Virus record (IMG/VR): IMGVR_UViG_3300018080_000123
Span: 49,607 to 113,606 of that record
DNA length: 64,000 nucleotides
Origin: a virus
Reading direction: 5' to 3' (one strand)
The first letter of the stretch is position 1. Each line of letters starts with the position of its first letter. This document shows positions 1 through 7,190 of this stretch, piece after piece. Position numbers and translations under genes: made by a program. Under the pieces are notes generated by a model. It searched no databases, was not told the DNA's origin, and worked only from the letters and a program-made list of their open reading frames with translations.

Positions 1-8
1 TTTCCTCA

Positions 9-152
9 CTAACGCCTACGGCGCCTATCTGGAATAAGCTGAATCAAGAATAAAAGACACGCTGCGATTCCTACGCCCATTTTGTCTCCAAAACAATACC
101 CGATAATCAAACCGAGAACGATAATTGCGACTCCAGTTGGATTCCAATTCAT
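9..152 (-). CDS. Small membrane protein, 47 aa
   Basis: Reading the minus strand gives a 47-codon frame from ATG at 152 to TAG at 9-11. A GAGGAGG ribosome binding site lies just upstream and the start overlaps the stop of the preceding gene as ATGA. The protein has a hydrophobic segment at about residues 8-22, a second at about 26-41, and ends in five consecutive arginines, so it is probably an inner-membrane protein with a cytoplasmic basic tail. Function is unknown. Confidence 0.7.
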   Translation of the reverse strand: MNWNPTGVAIIVLGLIIGYCFGDKMGVGIAACLLFLIQLIPDRRRRR

Positions 153-427
153 TTGTTTTCCTCCTCGTATTCAATTCTTGTACACCCAGCATTTGGCATA
201 CCGAAATCCTCCAACGGGCCAAACTCATTTTCCCCGAGCATATATCCTTCATAATACAGTTCTCCGTCATCGTCGAACATCTTGAACTTCCTACCGCGGG
301 CAGTTATATGATCGTCATCAAAAGGGCATCCATACGGTCCCGAAATTCCAACTGCGTTACAGTTAGTCTTCAGCGGAGCTTTTGAGTCCGCAATATGATC
401 CTTTGTAATAACCCAACCGTATTCCAT
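149..427 (-). CDS. Hypothetical protein, 92 aa, acidic
   Basis: The start at 427 is chosen because AGAGGAGATAAAG lies directly upstream; the longer frame to 526 would run deep into the preceding gene. The product is acidic with many Gly, Asp and Glu residues, and has a GPYGCPFDDDH segment near residue 30. No family is recognised. The stop overlaps the next small membrane-protein gene by four bases, so the two are probably co-translated. Confidence 0.75.
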   Translation of the reverse strand: MEYGWVITKDHIADSKAPLKTNCNAVGISGPYGCPFDDDHITARGRKFKMFDDDGELYYEGYMLGENEFGPLEDFGMPNAGCTRIEYEEENK

Positions 428-440
428 CTTTATCTCCTCT

Positions 441-629
441 TTACGCTGCAATTTGCTTTTCTGCAAACCGAGCTGCGTCCGCATAATTGGTAAATGTTTT
501 ATACTCGCTCTCGATATGTCGATCAACTCTCACATAAAATGTGTGCTCGTTGAGCTTAAGAATCTGGACAAAATGACCGCGGGTGTTCTCGCCTCTCCAA
601 ACCTCTGACTGGTGATAGTTGTTTTTCAT
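441..629 (-). CDS. Hypothetical protein, 62 aa
   Basis: Short soluble protein preceded by a GAGGAGG site nine bases before ATG. It starts with a polar segment and ends in an Ala-rich helix (about residues 48-62). The overall pattern suggests a small alpha/beta fold, but no family or motif is recognised. It lies in the leftward operon that starts at the promoter near 1023-1051. Confidence 0.75.
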   Translation of the reverse strand: MKNNYHQSEVWRGENTRGHFVQILKLNEHTFYVRVDRHIESEYKTFTNYADAARFAEKQIAA

Positions 630-641
630 AAATCCTCCTCA

Positions 642-998
642 CTAATCAAGCGTGATCTCATCACGCGTTTTAAGCTGAAAATCCCAACCGCTCAACACAT
701 ACGTGTCCTCTTTCTCAACATCTTCGTTCACCTTGCTCCCGACTCGGTTACCACAAAACAGCGAGGTGAAATCCGATCCAACAATCACACCAGGCATCTC
801 AACAAAAAAATCAGCCCCTGGTTTTTCCTGATAAACTGGATACCAGCCGGGCTGTACTTCAATGTTCGTGTACCACGCCGCTACCTCATAGTAGCGTGTA
901 AAGACTGTTTCCTCATTCACGTGAAACCAGCCGATGCGCTTAAACTCAACCTCGACCGAATGACCGTCCCGAATAAGCTTGCGAGTGATTTTTTCCAT
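642..998 (-). CDS. Hypothetical protein, 118 aa
   Basis: First gene after the promoter at 1023-1051, with GAGGGGAGGACATCAA before ATG. The protein is rich in aromatic residues and has several predicted beta strands. It has no cysteine pairs, signal peptide or membrane segment. I do not recognise a family. Confidence 0.8.
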   Translation of the reverse strand: MEKITRKLIRDGHSVEVEFKRIGWFHVNEETVFTRYYEVAAWYTNIEVQPGWYPVYQEKPGADFFVEMPGVIVGSDFTSLFCGNRVGSKVNEDVEKEDTYVLSGWDFQLKTRDEITLD

Positions 999-1022
999 TT
1001 GATGTCCTCCCCTCTTTCTTAT

Positions 1023-1051
1023 ATTATAGCTGATTTCGCAGAAAAAGGCAA
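1023..1051 (-). promoter_or_regulatory. Promoter TTGCCT-N17-TATAAT
   Basis: On the minus strand TTGCCT (1046-1051) is separated by exactly 17 bases from a perfect TATAAT (1023-1028), 25 bases upstream of the 998 start. The same TTGC-plus-17 arrangement recurs at 16487, 40754, 47662 and 55939, which raises confidence that it is real. Confidence 0.75.
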
Positions 1052-1062
1052 GGACTTTTTTG

Positions 1063-1266
1063 TCAAGAATGAATATTTTTTGTGCGATCCTCTAACACTG
1101 TGATTTCATTAGCTAATTCATCTCTACGTTCTTTGAGCTTAGCTTTGAATTGATCTGAGCTCTTATCTAGCTTAGCACAGCGTCTCGGTATATGATTGGG
1201 ATCATTGAAGAATTTACGAGCTCGCTCCAAAGCACTAACTCTACGTTTTTCTTGGTTTTTCTTCAT
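1063..1266 (-). CDS. Hypothetical basic protein, 67 aa
   Basis: Strongly basic, mostly helical small protein. The C-terminal half has heptad-like spacing of Leu and Ile that could form a coiled coil. Its ATG overlaps the stop of the 53-residue gene upstream as ATGA and a GAGGAGGGAGATG site precedes it. It is the last gene of its transcript, because the next promoter lies just beyond its stop. Function is unknown. Confidence 0.75.
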   Translation of the reverse strand: MKKNQEKRRVSALERARKFFNDPNHIPRRCAKLDKSSDQFKAKLKERRDELANEITVLEDRTKNIHS

Positions 1267-1424
1267 TTCTCATCTCCCTCCTCATAGGTAATAAGAACCT
1301 TAACTTTACCTTGAAACTCGCCAGGGATATCGGGATTATCATCCCACATCTCGCTAATATCTCTTTCCATATCATAGATATCTTCAAAACCGTAATATAT
1401 TTTCTCAAAGAGAATCTTCTTCAT
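1263..1424 (-). CDS. Hypothetical protein, 53 aa
   Basis: Minus-strand frame of 53 codons from ATG at 1424, linked by ATGA overlaps to both the upstream peptidase gene and the downstream gene. GGAG lies about ten bases before the start. The protein is acidic with aromatic residues at the N-terminus. The double overlap and the ribosome binding site are the main evidence that it is real; no family is recognised. Confidence 0.7.
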   Translation of the reverse strand: MKKILFEKIYYGFEDIYDMERDISEMWDDNPDIPGEFQGKVKVLITYEEGDEK

Positions 1425-1924
1425 GCTGCTTCTCTCCTCATTATCTTAAACCTGAGAAACCATGCTGACGGCGATTCCAATCGACGCTCTACTACATAAT
1501 GATGTTTGAGGATTTCCGCCATATCGCCCCAGCTTATCTTACTCTCAGCTCTTTTCTCTCCTCCATCTTTATTAACTACAGTATATTCCTTTTTAGCCGG
1601 ATCATAATCAACGATCAGAAGATAGTGACTATTATCAAGAGGATCGAGTCTATATGACAAAACAATAATCCCGCCTTCTCTAAGATGATTGTTAATATCG
1701 AGAATCCCAGGCCAATTTTTACGGGTAGTAGTCATGAGCTTAGACATGCTTCTAATGGCGCTAGTAAAATCATTCCAAGAACAACCGTTAGGATAGGTGC
1801 ATTTACAAAGTCTTTGAAAGCGTTTTAGATCTTTATAGGTATACTTAAATCCGGCCCACTTGAGCGCATTAATCAAAGCAACCGGCCCGCAACTGTAGGT
1901 GTCTTTTTGCTTAATATACCTCAT
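1421..1924 (-). CDS. C39-like cysteine peptidase
   Basis: Papain-fold peptidase of the C39 type (the family that includes bacteriocin-processing domains). Q6 and C12, in the context YSCGPVAL, match the oxyanion Gln and nucleophilic Cys. H100 in DNSHYLLIVD and N118/D120 match the rest of the triad. At 167 residues it is a single peptidase domain with no transporter. A GAGGAAAGATA site precedes ATG and the start overlaps the upstream zinc protein by 14 bases. The target could be a host or phage leader-type peptide; that is inference. Confidence 0.6.
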   Translation of the reverse strand: MRYIKQKDTYSCGPVALINALKWAGFKYTYKDLKRFQRLCKCTYPNGCSWNDFTSAIRSMSKLMTTTRKNWPGILDINNHLREGGIIVLSYRLDPLDNSHYLLIVDYDPAKKEYTVVNKDGGEKRAESKISWGDMAEILKHHYVVERRLESPSAWFLRFKIMRREAA

Positions 1925-2141
1925 TATCTTTCCTCAGTTTTTCTAGTATTTTTTGTTTGGCCTTTTCATCAAATTTGGGCTTTGTACATTGATCTCTCAT
2001 GAAGAGGCGATAGCACTCCGGACTGCAAAGGTGTAATATTCCCACCTGAGTTTTAAGATGCACAAATCCTTTAGGCAATGGCTTAAAAGATGTCACCATT
2101 TTTTTACACCAATCGCATTCATACCCCTCGCCTTTAATCAT
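1911..2141 (-). CDS. Zinc-finger microprotein, 76 aa
   Basis: The start at 2141 is chosen because it forms an ATGA overlap with the upstream stop and is followed at once by the conserved part. The pairs CDWC (N-terminal) and CSPEC, about 25-30 residues apart, form a treble-clef-like zinc site, followed by a basic helix. Similar small zinc proteins are common in this arm. Function unknown. Confidence 0.7.
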   Translation of the reverse strand: MIKGEGYECDWCKKMVTSFKPLPKGFVHLKTQVGILHLCSPECYRLFMRDQCTKPKFDEKAKQKILEKLRKDNEVY

Positions 2142-2392
2142 TTCTTTTCCCAATCTTCCCAGTTTTGGCCTAACATCTTCATTGCCTTCTTGCAAATATC
2201 TTGACCAGCCATTTGAGTATCTCTCCAGTTACCATTCCACATGGCATCGCACATTTCAGCTATCGCACGCCAAGAATAGTTATGCTCCATATACATCCTG
2301 CGAATCCAGTTAGCTTGCCGCCTTGTCATGTCTTCGAAGTTATCGTCCCACCTAGGCATTTTATTCAGGAACCTCGACCTTTTCATTCTCAT
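2138..2392 (-). CDS. Hypothetical protein with HTH-like segment, 84 aa
   Basis: The start at 2392 overlaps the upstream TAA by one base (TAATG), with GAGGGGTGGTA before it; a second in-frame Met follows two codons later. The middle segment, roughly residues 30-55, reads as two helices with SWRAIAEMC resembling the turn and recognition helix of a helix-turn-helix. DNA binding is only an inference. Confidence 0.65.
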   Translation of the reverse strand: MRMKRSRFLNKMPRWDDNFEDMTRRQANWIRRMYMEHNYSWRAIAEMCDAMWNGNWRDTQMAGQDICKKAMKMLGQNWEDWEKK

Positions 2393-2574
2393 TACCACCC
2401 CTCGGTCCTCCGTTCCTCGTCCTCTCTCTCCTCTGAATGCTCTTGACAGCATTTCATTGAACAATAGTGGTATTGGCGCTTCTTGCCTCGGATTACGATA
2501 GGCTTCATAATTTGTTCATAATCCAGAACTTTTCTACATTGATCGCAAATATTGCAGTATAGCTTTTCTACCAT
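2392..2574 (-). CDS. Zinc-finger microprotein, 60 aa
   Basis: ATG at 2574 is preceded by GTAGGGGAC. A TTG start at 2643 would add 23 residues but has no ribosome binding site. Cysteines in YCNICDQC and in YCSMKC, with a basic linker, suggest a zinc-binding fold, and the C-terminus is an acidic and basic helix. The 119 bases upstream contain no other gene that I can support. Confidence 0.6.
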   Translation of the reverse strand: MVEKLYCNICDQCRKVLDYEQIMKPIVIRGKKRQYHYCSMKCCQEHSEEREDEERRTEGW

Positions 2575-2693
2575 GTCCCCTACTTTCTTTATACAGCAAC
2601 TGTCTCGTCCACGCCGTCTGTTTTTATATTTTTTACGGCTCAAGGATGGTCCGCTAAATTATTTTATATGCGGAAGACCCTGACAGACGATTG

Positions 2694-2921
2694 CTATTTT
2701 TTAATTTGATTCCAATTGAGACCTTTCTTAATAACACTAACCCCGCCAGTCCTTAGACAAATCCAAGTCGTTCGTCCACATTTGTTACAGTGGTAGACTG
2801 TATTGAATTTGTCACAAACGTAATTCCAATCCGACTCCCCACAGCCGCAAACCGTCCTATAATTATCCTGTTGTTCGGCTCTCCAGCTTTTGATATGCTG
2901 TTTAATTGTTGTGTTCTTCAT
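2694..2921 (-). CDS. Zinc-ribbon protein, 75 aa
   Basis: Contains CGCGES, CDK and CNKCG clusters spaced as a four-cysteine zinc ribbon at about residues 25-50. The start overlaps the upstream antitoxin-domain gene by 20 bases. GGCGGG precedes ATG. The role is unknown; the fold would fit nucleic-acid or protein contacts. Confidence 0.7.
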   Translation of the reverse strand: MKNTTIKQHIKSWRAEQQDNYRTVCGCGESDWNYVCDKFNTVYHCNKCGRTTWICLRTGGVSVIKKGLNWNQIKK

Positions 2922-3129
2922 CCCATCCGCCTTCTGCTATTTGGTTGTCAATAAATTTGAACAGCTTTTCGTGCCTACCTATCTTGATCATATCGAGTGG
3001 GCTAATTCCTCCGAGAAGCGGGTTTGGCGTTTCGAACCAAAGTATGCCTTTTGCGTAACCGAGCACGCGCTCCACCTTCTTGTGGTATTTATTAACGCGC
3101 CTTTGTAGCTCGTATGGATCTTCTTTCAT
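2902..3129 (-). CDS. Solitary MbcA/ParS/Xre antitoxin C-terminal domain
   Basis: The central block W-x-E-TPNPLLGG-x-SPLDMIKIG matches the signature of the toxin-binding domain called DUF2384, found at the C-terminus of Xre-type antitoxins that neutralise RES-domain NAD-degrading toxins. The 75-residue protein holds only this domain and a short basic helix; the usual N-terminal DNA-binding helix-turn-helix is missing. No RES toxin gene is visible nearby. An anti-toxin role, letting the phage neutralise a host RES-Xre module, is an attractive inference. Confidence 0.65.
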   Translation of the reverse strand: MKEDPYELQRRVNKYHKKVERVLGYAKGILWFETPNPLLGGISPLDMIKIGRHEKLFKFIDNQIAEGGWDEEHNN

Positions 3130-3153
3130 GATATTATCTATAGGTGTAAACGC

Positions 3154-3735
3154 CTATTCCTCCTCATTCTCTTCTAGGTCTTCTCGAGCCTTAATATCCT
3201 CATCGCTATCCCCTTCTCTCGCATGTTCATTACAACTCACATAGAGCCATCCTTGGCCACGCAGGCTCCCATATTTACCGCATTCTTCGCACGTGTGATA
3301 TGATACTCTCTCAGCGAGACTGATAAGACTATGAATTCTACTATTACAAGCCTGAGTATAGAAGCGCAAACCCCCAAATTTCTCTTTTACCTGAGTAACT
3401 TCAAATACTCCCGAATCTGACCACATAATCCAGCGAGCAATAGGCCCAAAGTCCGTTTTCCGATAAAGCCACTTTGGCTGATGTCTAAACATCAACCTAT
3501 TCCACTTCCGAGCAAACCAACTTTTCAAAAGAGCCCGCCTGATTTTAAGCCAGGTGTGCCCACAATTTCTCTTGAGCTCGTCCTCGATAGCCAAACTGAG
3601 CATCCATAAGAGGTCAAACCAACCATCCCCACAACTGAAACCCCAACACATACAAGTCTGGCGCATGTCTTTGTAGTAGCCTCGATACAGGAGCGGAAAA
3701 CGTTTAAGTAATTTTTTCGTATTCTCCTTATTCAT
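3154..3735 (-). CDS. Conserved phage protein with C-terminal zinc finger
   Basis: 193-residue protein. The VKEKFGGLRFY block and the following helix leading into HTCEECGKYGSLR, then CNEH, resemble a conserved hypothetical family I associate with diverse phage genomes. The C-x2-C and C-x2-H pairs should bind one zinc. The N-terminal half is Trp- and Arg-rich and the C-terminus is very acidic. Biochemical function is unknown. It overlaps the small exported gene downstream of it on the coordinate axis by eight bases. Confidence 0.75.
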   Translation of the reverse strand: MNKENTKKLLKRFPLLYRGYYKDMRQTCMCWGFSCGDGWFDLLWMLSLAIEDELKRNCGHTWLKIRRALLKSWFARKWNRLMFRHQPKWLYRKTDFGPIARWIMWSDSGVFEVTQVKEKFGGLRFYTQACNSRIHSLISLAERVSYHTCEECGKYGSLRGQGWLYVSCNEHAREGDSDEDIKAREDLEENEEE

Positions 3736-3937
3736 ATTTAACCACCTCTCTACTATTGTTCCTTTTTAATAAATCATTTACATTAAGTTCAATTCTTATT
3801 TCAGGTTTAATCTCTTGACTGGGCTCTAAGTCGATATTTCTTATCGAATGATTGGTATTCTTCTTAGTGCTCAATATTCTGTCTTGTCCATAAACCGGGC
3901 CAAACACAATCATAAATATTATAATCATCCAAATCAA
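3728..3937 (-). CDS. Small exported or membrane-anchored protein (TTG start), 69 aa
   Basis: The start codon is TTG at 3937: GGAGG sits seven bases upstream and the codon overlaps the previous stop as TTGA, while the first in-frame ATG is too far away. Residues 1-17 form a hydrophobic segment ending in VYG before QDR, resembling a signal peptide or anchor. The remainder is polar. Function unknown; an envelope location is inferred. Confidence 0.65.
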   Translation of the reverse strand: MIWMIIIFMIVFGPVYGQDRILSTKKNTNHSIRNIDLEPSQEIKPEIRIELNVNDLLKRNNSREVVKYE

Positions 3938-4218
3938 TCTAAATCCTCCAGAAAACGATCTAAATTCTCCTGTTCTTGTTCAGATGTAAGATCTTTGAAT
4001 CCGTGCTTTTTCCTAATCTTCTTGGCAGAAATCTTCTTAACCTTTCCTCTCTTAGGCTGCCAAGGCTCGGAGACCCTTGTTCCAGTACTATCAACAAAAA
4101 CCGGACCACATCCTTCACATAAAGCAGCCACTTTCTCTCCATCTTTGCACAGGCCGGTCAGATCCCCAAAATCTTGACCAAAAAGCTTGATTGAGCACTG
4201 TTTACAAAAATCTGCCAT
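3934..4218 (-). CDS. Zinc-ribbon protein, 94 aa
   Basis: ATG at 4218 follows AAAGGTAAA and begins the conserved part (ADFCKQCS). The pairs CKQC, LCKDG and LCEGCG form a zinc-binding N-terminal domain of about 45 residues, followed by a basic linker and an acidic helical tail. This layout resembles short phage zinc-ribbon proteins of unknown role. Confidence 0.75.
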   Translation of the reverse strand: MADFCKQCSIKLFGQDFGDLTGLCKDGEKVAALCEGCGPVFVDSTGTRVSEPWQPKRGKVKKISAKKIRKKHGFKDLTSEQEQENLDRFLEDLD

Positions 4219-4219
4219 T

Positions 4220-4447
4220 TTACCTTTCAATTGGAACAATATCTTGTCTCTCTGCTATAACAATCTCTTCTAGTGCATCCATTGCCTCATTTGCCTCATC
4301 TATCTTCCCGCGCACTCTCAGCGACTGAATAGTTGTTAAATATCGCTTTCTGAGTCGATCGTGGTGTTGCATAGCCTCTGTTCTAGTGTTGAACTCCTTC
4401 TCGTCTACTCTTTCCTCGTTTGACTGCCTGACTAAAAAGTATTTCAT
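4220..4447 (-). CDS. Hypothetical charged protein, 75 aa
   Basis: Preceded by AGAGGGTTAA. N-terminal beta-like segment (KYFLVRQS), then a long charged helix. It overlaps the 40-residue gene upstream by four bases. No family recognised. Confidence 0.75.
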   Translation of the reverse strand: MKYFLVRQSNEERVDEKEFNTRTEAMQHHDRLRKRYLTTIQSLRVRGKIDEANEAMDALEEIVIAERQDIVPIER

Positions 4448-4566
4448 TTAACCCTCTTTGGCCATTTGCCTACCATACCTCCAAAAATGTATGGAGCAAA
4501 TCGCCCTAAACTAATTTCCCAATATTCACAAAAATCCCAAATTTGCTTAAATACCCAACGAATCAT
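4444..4566 (-). CDS. Hypothetical protein, 40 aa
   Basis: Minus-strand frame from ATG at 4566 to TGA, overlapping the next start as ATGA and the upstream HAD gene end by about 20 bases. AGGTAAGAAG lies upstream. The product is Trp- and Phe-rich with a hydrophobic stretch at about residues 18-32, possibly membrane-associated. Support comes mainly from the overlaps. Confidence 0.5.
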   Translation of the reverse strand: MIRWVFKQIWDFCEYWEISLGRFAPYIFGGMVGKWPKRVK

Positions 4567-5119
4567 AATACTTCTTACCTGTAAAATATTCTACAATTAT
4601 GTGCACATCTCCAAGCTGAAGACCATGCAAGGGATTTGTTTTATGCAAATGATCCATGTACGGCTCCATATCGGAGTAGTCGTCTAAAATTACAAACTTT
4701 GATGGATGCCCATTCTTCTTAATCCATTCATCAATCTCTGCCCCTCTCTCATGACGAGGTTCTGATATCCTAGATGGACACAACGTAGGAGTTACCCCTT
4801 TGATTCTCTTATAATAGTCTCCTTTGAGCCAATCTTTGAACATAGTTTGAAGCTCTTTTAAGTTCTTCCAATTGCGCCAGGCACTTGAAATAACAATCAC
4901 AACATCTGGACATTTTTTAAGAATTTGAATAAGGTTGCCGAGAGCAATTGGACAGGGACGTTGGTCCCAACTAGGAGGGATCGGATAATAAAGATTTCGA
5001 TACATTACCTCACTCTGATATGAGTTCAGCACCCCATCAATATCAAGAAAAAGAACCTGGCGGTACTTTGGAATACTTGAGGTAAATTTTGTAGACTTGT
5101 TTGTATTTCTTTTTACCAT
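4547..5119 (-). CDS. HAD-superfamily phosphatase
   Basis: Haloacid dehalogenase fold. Motif I is LFLDIDGVLNS with nucleophile D26 and general acid D28. Motif II is VISSAWR (S78/S79). Motif IV is FVILDDYSDM (D146/D147). A Lys in the stretch after motif II is plausible for motif III. With 190 residues and no cap domain it resembles single-domain phage HAD proteins that may act on nucleotides or polynucleotide ends. The substrate is not deducible. The start overlaps the upstream gene by 77 bases and its ribosome binding site is weak, so the N-terminus is uncertain. Confidence 0.7.
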   Translation of the reverse strand: MVKRNTNKSTKFTSSIPKYRQVLFLDIDGVLNSYQSEVMYRNLYYPIPPSWDQRPCPIALGNLIQILKKCPDVVIVISSAWRNWKNLKELQTMFKDWLKGDYYKRIKGVTPTLCPSRISEPRHERGAEIDEWIKKNGHPSKFVILDDYSDMEPYMDHLHKTNPLHGLQLGDVHIIVEYFTGKKYYDSLGI

Positions 5120-5312
5120 CGTAATCTAAATCCCAATAAAATGGGTCTCCATTTTTACTCATTTCAAACTCTAAACCCCAACATGTATACATACACTCTT
5201 TTGGACCAATCATTTGAGCCGCTTTCTCATGCTCCTCAAGGGAGTCATCTAAAATATAGCAACCTCTATAATTATACTTCTTGTATAGTTTTTCCCAAAA
5301 CTCCCTACTCAC
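5043..5312 (-). CDS. Hypothetical protein (GTG start), 89 aa
   Basis: The start is GTG at 5312, with GGAGATAAGGA directly upstream and overlapping the end of the previous gene. The protein is Tyr- and Lys-rich with a central CMYTCWGLEFEM segment. No family is recognised. Confidence 0.7.
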   Translation of the reverse strand: MSREFWEKLYKKYNYRGCYILDDSLEEHEKAAQMIGPKECMYTCWGLEFEMSKNGDPFYWDLDYDGKKKYKQVYKIYLKYSKVPPGSFS

Positions 5313-5613
5313 TCCTTATCTCCTCTGCCTCTGCAACTAGCTTTTGTCTTCTTTCTTCAAGTTTTTTGACGAGTTCATTGGCCTGTCTAACATAATCTTT
5401 TGCGTCTTTGATATCAATATCGCATTGCAAAATTTGACGCATTTTTATGGCATGCTCCTTATTAACTGCTCCTGGGGTATCTTTCACCAGACATTCCTCG
5501 CATACCCAACACCTATAAACTTCCTCGCCCGTCATAAACTTATATGTTCGAAACCCACTTCTTCCTATCGTTATCTCTTCGTTACATGAGCTACAAATAA
5601 AACCCACTTCCAT
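5305..5613 (-). CDS. Zinc-ribbon plus coiled-coil protein, 102 aa
   Basis: CSSC near residue 7 and CWVCEEC near residue 35 form a zinc ribbon; residues about 60-102 are a long charged helix likely to coil. GGAGGATAGAA precedes ATG. It is the first gene after the hairpin that follows the capsid gene, so a TATAAT-like box at 5631-5636 may drive it. Confidence 0.75.
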   Translation of the reverse strand: MEVGFICSSCNEEITIGRSGFRTYKFMTGEEVYRCWVCEECLVKDTPGAVNKEHAIKMRQILQCDIDIKDAKDYVRQANELVKKLEERRQKLVAEAEEIRSE

Positions 5614-5638
5614 TTCTATCCTCCGTACTTATTATACA

Positions 5639-5676
5639 GGGAAAGGGATTAGTCTTTTTACAACTAACCCCTTCCC
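5639..5676 (-). terminator. Stem-loop downstream of the capsid gene
   Basis: In the minus-strand transcript, GGGAAGGGGUUAGU pairs with ACUAAUCCCUUUCCC around a nine-base loop, 33 bases after the capsid stop. There is no U-run afterwards, so it may stabilise capsid mRNA or partially terminate rather than act as a classical intrinsic terminator. Confidence 0.5.
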
Positions 5677-5708
5677 GTCTATATGAATCTGTAATTAGAT
5701 TCTAGATC

Positions 5709-7175
5709 TTATGAACGCCCAATGTTCTTCACGATACAATTCTTGCGAGGTGTATACATATGAAGAGCACCGTACATCAGCTGCATCCATCGATAGTTCG
5801 TACCAAGCAATGCAAGGTCGATCTTCATCATGGTAAGAAGCTGTTTGAACGCAAAGTTGTCCTCGTTTACCTGCATGAGGTAAGCTTTGGACAAACCAGG
5901 CATACTAGCGTTGAAGTCAATATCCAAATCACGGAAGTCACCGTCACCAGCGTGGAAGTTTGCAGGCTTCACGCGGCCGATAAACTCATGATTGCTCGAC
6001 CCAGCCTTGGGTGAGCGGAAGATATTGAAATACTGAACACCACTCGGATTCGAACCCGGGAGAATATCCAGCACGACTTTGTCGCCAGCGGCCACGGTAA
6101 CTGCCTTAGCAGCGCTTGCCAACGTTTCACCGTCGGAATACACTGCTGAACACTTATACTCGTAAGCGCCAACGTCAACAGCCGCAAACTGAGAACTACC
6201 AGAAGCCGGGCTGTTGTCGCCTGAGTTCGCATCCTGAAGGGTAGGGGCCGATTCAGCTGAAACGGCCGCAGCCAACGGAATACGACGAGGACGCTGGAAC
6301 ACGCCAGACTTAAGGTTGAAAGTACCAGAACCGGAAACGAACTGCTTCACAACGTAACCAGCTTTTCCTTCCATACCGAGCGTATTGATGCGCTCCTTGG
6401 CATAGAAAGCACGACTGAAGTCACTGTGGGCTTTCGTATCCATATACATATCCGTGCACATACCGAAATTGTTGGCCTGAACGAGGGCTGCCTCTTCGAG
6501 GATTTCCTCATCCAAAACCTCTCCACTCTGGAGATCATTTCGTTTGTCGAGGATGATGGTATCTGCGCCACTCAGCACATTGTAACCATCAAAGGCCTGA
6601 GCTTTAAACTCAGCCTGGCTCTCTTTGTCGCCAATCTGCTTATCAATACCGTCGAATTCGAGGCCATTGATTGAACTGTCGGCTGAAAAGAGGGCTCGCT
6701 CAAGCTGGGCCAGAATCCAAAGAGCACCATTCTTGATCTCTCTCTGAACGATCGGACCATGAGCTTGCCTAACCAGCATAACGTCGTGGTTAATCTGTTT
6801 CTGAACGCCCATGTACTTGATCTGCACCACGTTTCGGTCATAACCGGAATCCGCAGTTGCTGGAGCCGAGGCCATTGTGAAAAATGGAGGAATCTGGGCG
6901 CCATAACTGTTGTTCGTATTCGCTTGTTCAACCGTGTTGTATGCAGGAGTCTTCGGAATATCATTCCAAAGAAGCAGGTGCTTTTGTTCGTGGGTCACCA
7001 CTCGGAGGGTCTTATCCAAAGATTCGACCTGGAGAGCGGGAGCACCTGTAAAATCACCCGGAAGAGTATCCGAATAATTTTGGCTTGCAAAGCTGAGGGC
7101 TTTGCTGATTTCTTCAAGAAGCTGGGGAGCATCAGCTCCAAAACCAGTCAATGAAGAAGGATTGCTATTTTGCAT
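5709..7175 (-). CDS. Major capsid protein (HK97-like) with Ig-like insertion
   Basis: 488 residues. Size, position after the protease and scaffold genes, and the alternation of helical and extended segments with a C-terminal block ending in an Arg- and Lys-rich strand fit an HK97-fold major capsid protein. Residues about 300-415 break the pattern: YEYKCSAVYSDGE and QYFNIFRSPK resemble a fibronectin- or Ig-like beta sandwich, probably displayed on the capsid surface. Residues 18-55 (QLL, KAL, TLPGD, ESL) are shared with the N-terminus of the gene ending at 7828 and may be a processing or targeting segment. GGGAG precedes ATG. Confidence 0.85.
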   Translation of the reverse strand: MQNSNPSSLTGFGADAPQLLEEISKALSFASQNYSDTLPGDFTGAPALQVESLDKTLRVVTHEQKHLLLWNDIPKTPAYNTVEQANTNNSYGAQIPPFFTMASAPATADSGYDRNVVQIKYMGVQKQINHDVMLVRQAHGPIVQREIKNGALWILAQLERALFSADSSINGLEFDGIDKQIGDKESQAEFKAQAFDGYNVLSGADTIILDKRNDLQSGEVLDEEILEEAALVQANNFGMCTDMYMDTKAHSDFSRAFYAKERINTLGMEGKAGYVVKQFVSGSGTFNLKSGVFQRPRRIPLAAAVSAESAPTLQDANSGDNSPASGSSQFAAVDVGAYEYKCSAVYSDGETLASAAKAVTVAAGDKVVLDILPGSNPSGVQYFNIFRSPKAGSSNHEFIGRVKPANFHAGDGDFRDLDIDFNASMPGLSKAYLMQVNEDNFAFKQLLTMMKIDLALLGTNYRWMQLMYGALHMYTPRKNCIVKNIGRS

Positions 7176-7190
7176 TGATTAATACTCCCT

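Noticed and set aside
1061-1066. TTGACA on the minus strand as the -35 of the 1023 promoter
   Set aside because: It is 32 bases from the TATAAT; the TTGCCT at 17 bases fits and is repeated in four other promoters.
612-1103. Plus-strand open frame of about 160 codons
   Set aside because: It lies opposite well-supported minus-strand genes with ribosome binding sites and has no such site itself. Its composition looks like the reverse of coding sequence.
2575-2693. Upstream extension of the zinc protein to TTG at 2643
   Set aside because: There is no ribosome binding site for TTG and the added residues are only basic filler; ATG at 2574 has GGGG nearby.
6759-7154. Plus-strand open frame inside the capsid gene
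   Set aside because: Antisense to the capsid coding region, without ribosome binding site or recognisable motif.
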